64,000 nucleotides of DNA from assembly GCA_030272155.1 (NCBI GenBank), contig CP126200.1, forward strand, positions 2,976,001 through 3,040,000. Reading direction: 5' to 3'. The number at the start of each line of letters is the position of its first letter. The stretch's first letter is position 1. The position numbers were made by a program, and so were the translations under genes. The DNA comes from Tetradesmus obliquus. Lineage: Eukaryota > Chlorophyta > Chlorophyceae > Sphaeropleales > Scenedesmaceae. Below are positions 12,767 to 20,713 of this stretch, piece after piece. Below the pieces are notes generated by a model. That model was given only the letters and a program-made list of their open reading frames with translations, made no database searches and had not been told where the DNA came from.

Positions 12767-12947
12767 AAAAGCACCCATAGCTCTAGGCCGCGTGGAATCC
12801 TACCCCATCTCAATTGAGCCCTCTTCTCCCACCAACACAGTAACCTCAACAATCAGCAGTGGCGGCTGGCAGCCGCAGCCAGCATATGCGGGGCCAGCGA
12901 CATCTTCAGATCCTGCAAGGATGGCCCGCCGCCGCCTGATGCGCTGA
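6837..12947 (+). CDS. Transmembrane protein with five CBM1-like modules and a repeat-bearing cytoplasmic tail, seven exons, 1445 residues
   Basis: Exons 6837-7151, 7475-7705, 7935-8156, 8560-9613, 9835-9977, 10184-12249 and 12641-12947; GT-AG introns, 4338 bp in total (1446 codons with stop). Residues 1-21 form a signal peptide (the start may be M1 or M3). Five Cys-rich modules follow at about 44-77, 92-126, 157-203, 231-277 and 291-338. They share LW.QCGG.G.C...PC...AW....C..GS.C.R...W..QCRP, like fungal-type cellulose-binding CBM1 with aromatic W/F/Y positions. Then comes a long Ala-rich stalk with several N-x-T/S sequons, a segment ending APGRRRLLQ (about 650), and one membrane span (about 763-785). 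The cytoplasmic tail of about 660 residues has five VPWD(T/S)P-type repeats, a Trp-rich patch (WGTWFSSWW) and an SP/TP-rich end. Binding of wall polysaccharide is by family; signalling is inference. Confidence 0.75.
7355..7377 (+). repeat. (GCAT)n microsatellite in intron 1 of the CBM1 gene
   Basis: About six tandem GCAT units lie in intron 7152-7474. The repeat is self-complementary and can form a hairpin. Confidence 0.85.
8168..8198 (+). repeat. (CTG)n run in intron 3 of the CBM1 gene
   Basis: About ten CTG units sit just inside the intron 8157-8559, twelve bases after the donor. Confidence 0.8.
11066..11953 (+). repeat. Five degenerate VPWD(T/S)P protein repeats in the cytoplasmic tail
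   Basis: Copies lie at about 11066-11128, 11306-11377, 11570-11641, 11756-11833 and 11873-11953. The pattern is R..S(I/V)DS..A...TVPWD(T/S)P..S; the first copy reads TVTWDAP and the last VMSYDRT. Spacing between copies is uneven (about 39-88 residues), with low-complexity Ala between them. I do not recognise the motif from a named domain family. Confidence 0.7.
12056..12091 (+). repeat. (GCA)n run encoding poly-Ala in the CBM1 protein tail
   Basis: About twelve consecutive GCA codons come just before a Gly-rich and Trp-rich patch in exon 6. Confidence 0.8.
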
Positions 12948-13759
12948 GGCGCTGCCGCGCAGCATGAGTGAGTGAGCTACGCGTGGTGTGTTCACACTTA
13001 ACACCCAAGTAAGTTAAGGACGGGGGCGTGTGGCGATAAGGATACCTCATGCGCCTCCACGCCTCCTACCATCAGCGCAGCATTCCTCACAGCTCCAAGG
13101 TTTGGCAGCAGGTTATGCGGCGGGTTGTTGACACCCGAGTGCGCACAGGTGGCGCCACATCTGCTACCTTGGTTGCACATGCAGCAACAGCAGCAGCAAG
13201 GTTCAGCAACAATTGAATGCAGCAGCTTGTGTGCTGCAGTCCAGTGTGTGCCGGTGTAGCATCGCAATACACCTTGATTGCAGGCCGCAGCAGGCAGTGT
13301 AGCAGCTGCATGGCAGATGCTCATGGGAATGATGCAGCACTGGCTGCTGCATCATCAGCTGCACGGTGAATGCTGAACAGAATGACGCAGTAGGGAGCGG
13401 CCTGCGTGCCACATATGGCATGTGCATATGCTGCTAAATGCCGGTCACAACGGTAAAACACATGGGGGTTGTGATCTGGACTCATGCATTGATCCACCTG
13501 GGATGACGGCCTTCCATTCCATTGCATGCAGCACACTTACAGTAGCGGTCACGAGCTTCATGAATTGTGCGCTGTGATTTCTGGGTTGTGCATCCGCAGA
13601 AGTGTTGGTATGTGATGTTCAGAAGAGGCGGATCGCATCATACTGCGTCGCCGAACAAACAGCTGGTGTGTGTTTGGCGCGTCAATAGGGCAGCGCGTAT
13701 GGAAGCACGGGCGTCAGCAAGCGCTTCTCTGCCGCTGCCGTCCATTTGACATGACTCAT

Positions 13760-13776
13760 GTCTAGTCGGACTAGAC
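13760..13776. repeat. Perfect 17-bp palindrome, GTCTAGTC-G-GACTAGAC
   Basis: Two 8-base arms are separated by one base. It has no neighbouring gene within a few hundred bases, so a regulatory role cannot be assigned. Confidence 0.7.
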
Positions 13777-14511
13777 TTGATGCAACGCATGTACAAGTCT
13801 GCTCCATCAAACTGTGCAGAACGGGGCAGCACTTGGGTGCCAGACACACTGCTACGTGTTTGCATACATTTATCCCTTTGACCCTTTGACATGAAAGCAG
13901 CATCTTTGTTATCTTTGCTTACATCCAGCAGTTGTTTGCACCATTGACCAGATTTGACCATAATGCAATGCATGAAATGGGCTGATATTAGCAGTTACTG
14001 CTGCTCAATTACCGCAGTCCTGCAGTCGGTTTGCATATGCAGCAGCTGCGATAGAGGGAAGGCTGATGAGGATTACTTGATGAGAACATGATCGACTTAC
14101 GGAGGCAAACCCTCTGCTTTTTTGCACATGAAAGCATTTCATCCCCTGGGCACAGCAGCAGGCAGTGGCAGCAGCAATGACATGCGGCAGGTTGACATGA
14201 CTGGTGTTGACAGTGCCTGTTGTACGCACCCAGTCAATGTTTTTGCGCCTAGGCGGTGCTTGCTGTGCTGACAGTAGTGTATCGTGCCGTCAACGCATGC
14301 CGGCAAGGTCTTGGACATGTTACAGTGCCTTTTTGTTTGCCTGCTTGTTACATTTGGTAATCCCTGGACTTGCTGCACTGCAGCGCCTCGCTGGGATTAC
14401 ACTGCTGATTAGCTATAGCAGCTCATGAGGCGAAAGCATTGTTGGTGAGGTGCCAAAGCATTCTCATGCATTGACAGCAGACCATCACATGCTGGCACTC
14501 CACCAGCCAGC

Positions 14512-14603
14512 GCATTCCCAGCCATCACAGCTGGCAGCCATTCCCAGCCATCACAAGTGGCAGCCATTCCCAGCCATTCCCAGCCATTCCCAGCCATCAC
14601 AGG
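14512..14603 (+). repeat. Short tandem repeat based on CCATTCCCAG
   Basis: Two 26-bp units (CATTCCCAGCCATCACA plus a GTGGCAG- or CTGGCAG-type end) are followed by three 10-bp CCATTCCCAG units and one more CCATCACAG. The open plus-strand frame across it is repeat-driven. Confidence 0.8.
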
Positions 14604-14701
14604 TGGGCACGGCTCCCCACACTTCTCATGATCACGCGACACACGCAGACCGTGACAAACGCACGCACAGATTTCGAGCAGACAACTTGCGGCTGCAGCC
14701 G

Positions 14702-16153
14702 CTACTGAGCAAGTGGCCTGCCAGTGGCAGGGTTCAGCCGTGGCAGCTGAACCCCAGCCGCCTGCCTCACCTCACCCTTAAATGTCAAATCAGCTGCAGC
14801 ATCTGGCGACACAGCAGTCGTCCTGCTCTTCTGACAGCCCACCCGAACAAACTCCATGTCAGCCTTAGCAGCCTTGTTCATTAAATCAGCAAAGTTTGCT
14901 CGCAGGCAGCGCATGGCGCTTTGCAGAGCACCCCAGGACCACCCAGAGCCAGTTATGTAATAAGCCTCTCCAACCATGCAAATACTGCTCTTGGGTTTAG
15001 CAGATTCGCGGCTCTTAAAACCTTGTAACGGGGCCAGAGCCCAGTCAGCCACACGCTGCACCGTCACATTGCGTGCAGTGGCATTCCCTCTCAGATAATG
15101 CCACGCAGCAACTGGCAGGTAGAATGCATCACCGCCAGTAATTGGCTGTGGGATCTCTTCTCAAGGAAAGAAGCTCTGAAGAGCCTCTACCACTGCTTTC
15201 CTGACAGCGGCAATACCACCAGACTGATACAGTTTCTCCCACTTTTCAACACATTTAGGGTCGTCAGTGTACACCGGCCGGCTGGCGTTGACTGATGCCA
15301 GTGCCTTCACACCGGGAAACTCTGAGCGCACAAGGCAGCGGCTGTCTGAGGGTGTCACCAGCAGGAAGTTGCGGCCAGTGCGGGTGGCATACTTTTCCCA
15401 CCACCTGCACACACAATGCAAGCAAGCGGAAGGTGTGGGCAACAGGTCTGCGAGGGTTGGTCCTGGCCCAACAACGCTGTCATGGCTTCTGCCTGCTGTT
15501 CATGCCCCGTCTGCATGCAATTACTTTGCTTGTGGTGATGGCTGATCATGGCTGCTACTTCACACAAACAAGCGACCTGCTGCTGTTCAAAGCACTCCCA
15601 CCTTGAGGGCCAGTACGCGTTGTACACAGCCACCTTCACAGGAGTGATGCTGTTCAGCTCAGGCTGCCGTGCCAGCTTTGCTACAAGACTCCCCTGCATC
15701 TTCAGCACATCGCTGGGCACAGGATTCAGGATCAGCCTCTCAGCTCGCCAGCCGCGCCACTGGCCGTCAGCGCAGCATACTTGCTGGCAGAGCTGGGTGC
15801 TGTATCTGCTGTGGTTATTTCTGAGAGGCAGTTGATGGGGCTGGAGTTGAAGATGAGCACACCTGCAGCAGCGATGCGCTTGCGGAGCTCGCTGTGGAAT
15901 CGCCTGCACGCAGAAAGCGCAGCTTGCTCTTCAGAGCTGAGAGCATCCTTTGCAGTAGATCTGGTGTGGTGCTGTCAGGGAGATGCTAAGCCCACTTCAA
16001 AGCACATCGCAATGAATGCCACAGCCGACATGTGTCAGCTGACTTCAGCAGCATGCCATGCAGAAGGTTTGCAGTGCCCATCCCACCTGAAGCCCCCTCG
16101 GGGTAGAAGGCGGTGCCTGGCCGCTGCCAATCAGCCGTGTAGTAGGCGATGTA
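14702..16153 (-). pseudogene. Flavin amine-oxidase-like gene, 5'-truncated and broken
   Basis: Three exon-like blocks read on the minus strand: 16153-16044 (YPEGASGGMGTANLLHGML), 15903-15602 and 15404-14702. Splices GTCAGC...GTGCAG and GTGGGA...GTGCAG join them. Family signs are GG followed by a helix and LRKRIAAAGVLIFNSSP; WRAERLILNPVPSDVL, as in the substrate domain of amine oxidases; and near the C terminus ICMVGEAYYITGSGWSWGAL, matching the FAD-contacting GEA...G...GAL segment. Between LTASG (about 15750) and WRAERL the frame shifts by one base. After QSFFP an in-frame TGA (15161-15163) interrupts EEIPQPITGGDAFYLP. The N-terminal GxGxxG dinucleotide fold is absent: only 163 bp separate the first block from the tandem array. 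It could instead be an intact gene with sequencing errors, its 5' exons lying beyond the array. Confidence 0.65.
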
Positions 16154-16157
16154 CTGC

Positions 16158-16158
<1 letters not shown>

Positions 16159-16206
<48 letters not shown>
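16159..16206. repeat. (CAG)16 microsatellite near the array edge
   Basis: Sixteen uninterrupted CAG units. On the minus strand this is a CTG tract directly before the splice acceptor of the first amine-oxidase-like block. Confidence 0.9.
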
Positions 16207-16211
<5 letters not shown>

Positions 16212-16316
16212 ACGTCAACATGAAAGTAAGCACAGCCATTGGTGTGCTGACAACAGCAGCAGCAGCAAGGGCTGGATGGTTTGACTTCTGGTTACAAACT
16301 AGTATGCAGATGCTTG

Positions 16317-17031
16317 CACTGGGTCTAGTAAAGAATCTCGCGCCATATATGCAGGGATGTAGCCAAGATCCCTATGCATCTATTGGCGTGCTCAATTGAT
16401 GCGCTGCATGCGTGTGTGCTCTGGAAAACGAGTTTACGTATGTCCCTCCTCGCAGTTAAAAACGGCGGGGATAGGCAGGTTTTGCTGCGGCTGCGCTGCT
16501 TCGAGTGACACATAAAAATATGGAATGTGTTTGCATGCAGCAGCAGGGCTGGCTGTGTGTTGTGTGTGGCGATCCAGGGCTGTGATGCGCTTGCCATGCC
16601 AAAGTGAACTCGTGATGCTTGCCCTGCTTGATTGAGCTGAGTGCCGAAAACATGTTTTCTGAGTATCGAGATTTTGGTTGTGTTGCTGTTGTGAGGCGTG
16701 CTGCAGCAGCAGCCCAGCTTGTTCACCTGATGCCTGCAAATAGCTCCTGTGGCCTTGCTGTGCTGCTGCGTGCTGATGAGAGCCCTGTGCCACGGGGGGG
16801 TTTCGATGCTATTGTGTGGTGCAAGTGTGGGTGTAAAACAGGCGTCACTGAGGGGTGTCACCAGCAGCAGCAGCAGGCAGCAGGTTGGCAGTGTCTGCAT
16901 TGGCCCTGTTCAAGGCTTCATTGTGTGCTCAAGGTAACCACGATTATACATACGAAGCTGCGTTGGATAGTATTGCGGCCGTGCGCAACAGGCTGCATGT
17001 GAACGTGTGAGATTCTTTTCTCGACCCAGTG
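16317..17031. mobile_element. Segment A, copy 1: 715-bp MITE-like element with terminal inverted repeats
   Basis: The left terminus (16317-16339) begins CACTGGGTCTAG. The right terminus (17009-17031) read on the minus strand begins CACTGGGTCGAG. They match at 21 of 23 positions. A 191-codon minus-strand frame (16900-16325) and a 127-codon plus-strand frame (16619-17002) overlap inside it, and neither resembles a known protein, so the element is treated as non-coding. No target-site duplication is visible: the left flank ends CTTG in copy 1 and GCCT in the others, and the right flank starts AAGC. Superfamily is not assigned; CACT termini occur in several cut-and-paste groups. Confidence 0.7.
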
Positions 17032-17491
17032 AAGCAGCACCACTTTTGGGGCCCCGGTTTAGGGCGCAAGTTGTCAGTGTGGCACAAGCCTGTAAATTCG
17101 TGATATAATTCATGGATGCAGTTCTTCTGTATGTGCTTAACATACGTGATGCCGCTCAGCGCGACAGCCTTAATACGCACAGCTCTGCCGTGGTGAAGTT
17201 CCAGTGCAGGCAGTTTCCCTGTGGACCTCGCGATATTCGCCTCTTCGCCTGTCTGCTTCCGCCCAATTTACAATCGAAATCGAATGAGTGGTCACGCCGG
17301 AGCATTGCCGCAGCAAGCAGCCTCCGCAATGACAACAGCGGAGCCCGGGATGTCAACACCGGTGAGCTGCTGTTGCTGCCCGGGCGCTCGTTGTGCTGCC
17401 ATAACAATCAATCATGTGAGCAGTATATTAATAAGGATTGATCAGCTGCGCGTATATCAGCAGCACCGCGGCCGTGCTCCGCAGTTTGACC

Positions 17492-17569
17492 ATGAAGCAG
17501 CAGCTGTCTCCCTGCAGCCACAGCTTGCTGCACTACAACACCAAGGAACGCCTTGACAGCCAAACTTGC
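17492..17569 (+). other. Possible first exon of the nuclease-like gene, copy 1 (tentative)
   Basis: It would encode 26 residues starting MKQQLSPCSHS and ending DSQTC, before a weak GTGCCC donor. The intron to 17626 would be only 57 bp but AT-rich and ending CTTGCAG. The frame joins the next exon in phase 0. An alternative start, ATG 17284 with donor GTGAGC at 17362, also exists but meets a stop downstream. Confidence 0.25.
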
Positions 17570-17626
17570 GTGCCCAAATAATCAAAATACACTTCTTCAT
17601 GCTACAAATGCTTCTGCTGCTTGCAG

Positions 17627-17750
17627 GGCATGCTTGAACTGCAGCCAGAAAGCCAACAACCTTGCAGCAGCAGCAGTACGAGCCAGCAGTGCGGCTCTGG
17701 CTGCCAGCACCACATGGAGACCAGGAGGAAAGGCAAAGCAGCCAACAAAG
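17627..17750 (+). other. Probable upstream exon of the nuclease-like gene, copy 1
   Basis: It is bounded by acceptor GCTTGCAG and donor AAAG|GTATGC. The frame that joins the downstream exon at 18359 (phase 1) gives a Cys/Ser-rich stretch ending in a basic run METRRKGKAANKG. That run continues into TGQVAGSTPPAAKPVGRPKG across the splice. Transposase exon 2 lies antisense within the intron this creates (17751-18358). Confidence 0.45.
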
Positions 17751-17884
17751 GTATGCTTATACTACAGCATATATTGTGCTTCACAACTAGAATAGCAGCT
17801 GCTGTGCATCTCAGCTGTAGGTGATGGCAGCCACAGCAAGGTGCCAGGGCAGCACTTGTTGCGCGCAACTTGTGTGCACTCTGT

Positions 17885-19815
17885 CTACCTGAAAGGGAAT
17901 GGTGCATACAGGCCAGCATTGTCAATGACTGCCTGGTAGGTGTATGGCAAGCTGTCCACATCAGCCTGGATTGAAGCAGGCTGTACATCATAGAACAACT
18001 GCTCCAGCTTATCCTGGCACTGCTGCGGGGTCGGCTTGCCCGGCCACAAGCTGCGGCGCCATGCCTGCAGTGCCTGGCTCAGGTATGCATGCACATGCTC
18101 GACCACCTTGTGCAGATCAGGACTGAGGGGACACAGGGCAAACCTGTGGTCTTTCGACCAGATGCCGTGCTCGTCCAGCTTGGCACGCGCGTGTGCGCTG
18201 TCGTTGTCACTGGACAACAGCCAGATGGGCTCCTCTCCTGGGTTCTGCTGCGTGTACGCCTGCCACAGCTCGTGCAGCCTCTCACGCAGATCCCGGATGC
18301 AATCCTCATACTCATCTGCTGTCATGCCCTTTGCTGGCTCACCCTTTCTGGTCTGCAGGCACAGGGCAGGTTGCAGGCAGCACACCACCAGCAGCAAAAC
18401 CCGTGGGCAGGCCAAAGGGGTGTTTCAGCAATGAAGCCCAGCAGAGGTGGAGGCCAGGTTTAAACCACATGCTGCTTGAGAGCCATGCAGCCTACAGCAG
18501 CAGCAAGCAGTGCTTTACATGCAGGTGCAAGAACAGCAAGCATGTCAGACTGCTGGCACTGCAAACCGTGTCACGCGGGGACGCTTGCTTCAAGTGTCAT
18601 GTGTGCAGCAAGAAGGGCAGCAAGTACGAGAAGCAGCTGTATGCTTTGCTGAACAGCAACGCAGCTGTCACCGCATACGCTGTGGAGGCAGTGGCTATGG
18701 GCAGGAAGATACAGCTGCAGATACCTAACAGCAAGCAGGGGCTGTGGCTGAACAGGCACAGATGGGATGCAGTGCTGCTGCAGCCGGATAGCTTGCTGAT
18801 TGAGGTGCAAGGAGAGCAGCACATAGACAAGGAGGACGGCAAGCGCAACAACAGGGGTGACACACTAGCAGACAGGCAGGCCAAGGACCAGGCATTGGCA
18901 GATGCAGCGCTGGCCGACGGTTTCAGTGTGCTGTGGCTGCACCCAGGTGCTGCAGATGATGTGCGGGGCCGCGCCAGGCGCTGGGCAGCAGCTGTGCAGG
19001 TGGCGCTGGAGCATGTTGCTGCCAAGCAGCGCCCCAAGCTGTTCAAGGCCTGAACTCACCCGGTAATCACAGCCGTCTCTGTCTGCTGCCATGCCGCTTG
19101 TGCCAGTGAAGAATTTGATCCACACAGGACCCAGCAGGTAGTTGACGCCAATGATGTACTTCAGCTTTGCCGCGCTGTTGTTGTAGCGGGGCACAGGTGT
19201 GCGCCAGTGCCAGTCCTCTTCACCAGCACTGAACCAGCCCATGTAGGATTCCTTGCTCAAGCAGATCACCTTCTCATCCACCCACACCACAGCAGCCTTG
19301 TCAGCTTGCAGCCGCGCCTTATTTTCTGCGCTGACGTCGATTCTGCTCTGCCTGTGCTGGTCATCCAGGTAGGCCCTGTCGCGCACAACCCCATACTTAA
19401 AGCGGGGGTCAAACTCCTTGAGGTTGTTGGTCAGGGTCTCCGGAGTGATGCCGGCGCCCGTCACGATGTTGTGCACCACCGCGCTCTCAGCAATCAGCTG
19501 CTCCGCTGAGGTGTACGGACCCTGCCTGCCGGCCAACCACCAGTTGCGGGCCTCGACATAGCAAGCAGTTACCTGCCGCTCTGTCAAAACCTTGTGGCGC
19601 CCGCTGCTGTGGGCGCAACCCTCAACCACGCCGTCGTCACCCAGGCGTGGGCCCCATATTTCAACGTATTCACCGGGGTTGCTGGGCAGGTCGTAGTGTG
19701 CAGCTTGCAGGCGCTTGCGGAACTCTGCTGTGGCGTCAACTAGATTACCAGAACTTGCCCTCCAGGCAAGGCCAGCAGTGTATTGGTAGACTGGTGGATA
19801 GGTCATATGCTGCAT
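17885..19815 (-). CDS. Tc1/mariner-like DDE transposase, copy 1, two exons, 407 residues
   Basis: Exon 1 is 19815-19060 (252 codons), the intron 19059-18353 (GTGAGT...CTGCAG, 707 bp), and exon 2 18352-17885, ending TAG; the join is in phase 0. An N-terminal helical DNA-binding part (about 70-165) precedes the RNase-H-like core. The first catalytic Asp is D180 in VVWVDEKVI. The second, D301, is in SSDNDSAH, with H306 matching the DNxxxH of Tc1. E337 in PLSPDLHKVVEH matches the SPDLNPIE motif, with 35 residues between D301 and E337. The intron separates D180 from the other two acids. The final codons overlap a possible donor (CAG|GTAGAC), so a small further exon is possible. A TTTTAAAT box and a CCAAT sequence lie about 110-145 bp upstream of the ATG. 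The next gene-like feature is antisense in the intron. Confidence 0.82.
18353..18358. promoter_or_regulatory. Palindromic CTGCAG used as splice acceptor on both strands, copy 1
   Basis: On the minus strand the CAG at 18355-18353 ends the transposase intron; on the plus strand the CAG at 18356-18358 ends the likely nuclease-gene intron. Both sides have pyrimidine-rich approaches (CCCTTTCTGGT on plus, CTGCCCTGTGC on minus). Frame continuity supports the minus use strongly and the plus use moderately. Confidence 0.55.
18359..19053 (+). CDS. Zinc-finger PD-(D/E)XK nuclease-like protein, main exon, copy 1
   Basis: This exon encodes 230 residues and ends TGA; an internal ATG at 18469 would give 194. 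An AT-hook-like PVGRPKG (about 18400-18420) comes first. Numbered from the 18469 Met: a Cys cluster C15, C18, C20 and C40, C43, C46 (treble-clef or ribbon-like), then SKYEKQLYALL, then the core HRWDAVLL (D100), LLIEVQGEQH (E112-V-Q114), an R/D/K-rich helix and GFSVLWL. That order matches Vsr/DUF559-type restriction-like folds, with Gln in place of the usual Lys of ExK. Such zinc-finger nucleases occur in algal genomes and large DNA viruses as possible homing or repair enzymes. It lies wholly inside the transposase intron, antisense, with stop and donor six bases apart. Nuclease activity is inference. Confidence 0.62.
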
Positions 19816-19998
19816 GTATCACGCCGAACCCTAGTTAGTACTGAACCTTGGACATGTGGCGTGTTGGTGCTCATTGTGCATGGACGGGGGCAGCACTCTG
19901 AGGCGGGCACAGTAGCGCAGCCCTGAGTTGATTGGCTACATCACATTTAAAATGCAATGCTGCGCTGCGATGCTACAGCATTAAATTGTATTTTGCCT

Positions 19999-20713
19999 CA
20001 CTGGGTCTAGTAAAGAATCTCGCGCCATATATGCAGGGATGTAGCCAAGATCCCTATGCATCTATTGGCGTGCTCAATTGATGCGCTGCATGCGTGTGTG
20101 CTCTGGAAAACGAGTTTACGTATGTCCCTCCTCGCAGTTAAAAACGGCGGGGATAGGCAGGTTTTGCTGCGGCTGCGCTGCTTCGAGTGACACATAAAAA
20201 TATGGAATGTGTTTGCATGCAGCAGCAGGGCTGGCTGTGTGTTGTGTGTGGCGATCCAGGGCTGTGATGCGCTTGCCATGCCAAAGTGAACTCGTGATGC
20301 TTGCCCTGCTTGATTGAGCTGAGTGCCGAAAACATGTTTTCTGAGTATCGAGATTTTGGTTGTGTTGCTGTTGTGAGGCGTGCTGCAGCAGCAGCCCAGC
20401 TTGTTCACCTGATGCCTGCAAATAGCTCCTGTGGCCTTGCTGTGCTGCTGCGTGCTGATGAGAGCCCTGTGCCACGGGGGGGTTTCGATGCTATTGTGTG
20501 GTGCAAGTGTGGGTGTAAAACAGGCGTCACTGAGGGGTGTCACCAGCAGCAGCAGCAGGCAGCAGGTTGGCAGTGTCTGCATTGGCCCTGTTCAAGGCTT
20601 CATTGTGTGCTCAAGGTAACCACGATTATACATACGAAGCTGCGTTGGATAGTATTGCGGCCGTGCGCAACAGGCTGCATGTGAACGTGTGAGATTCTTT
20701 TCTCGACCCAGTG
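19999..20713. mobile_element. Segment A, copy 2
   Basis: Same as copy 1 with both inverted termini; left flank is the end of segment B. Confidence 0.7.

Larger units (their letters stand above)
12948..14701. other. Gene-poor stretch with no recognised gene
   Basis: It includes the 3' UTR of the CBM1 gene. Open frames of 60-145 codons occur on both strands, but none has domain character. No tRNA-like cloverleaf or rRNA was noticed. It holds a 17-bp palindrome (13760-13776) and a short tandem repeat (14512-14603). Confidence 0.5.

Noticed and set aside
14450..14884. 144-codon plus-strand frame
   Set aside because: Driven by the CCATTCCCAG repeat and antisense to the amine-oxidase-like C terminus.
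15161..15163. In-frame TGA read as selenocysteine
   Set aside because: Green algae can use selenocysteine, but the position is not a redox site of amine oxidases and a second lesion is present; decay is simpler.
15405..15601. Using extra tiny introns to remove the TGA and frameshift in the amine-oxidase-like gene
   Set aside because: The only candidate splices give introns of 21 or 48 bp, too short to be credible.
16325..16900. 191-codon minus-strand frame in segment A
   Set aside because: No family resemblance, overlaps other frames of similar length, and its persistence in all copies only reflects identity of the copies.
17058..17064. TTTAGGG, plant-type telomere motif
   Set aside because: Single occurrence per unit, not tandem; chance match.
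17284..17556. Alternative first exons of the nuclease gene (ATG 17284, donor at 17362, acceptor at 17460)
   Set aside because: Splices stay in frame but run into TGA at 17554 with no good donor before it.
18193..18358. N-terminal extension of the nuclease frame upstream of 18359
   Set aside because: It is the antisense of transposase exon 2; protein-like sequence on the plus strand begins near the splice acceptor.
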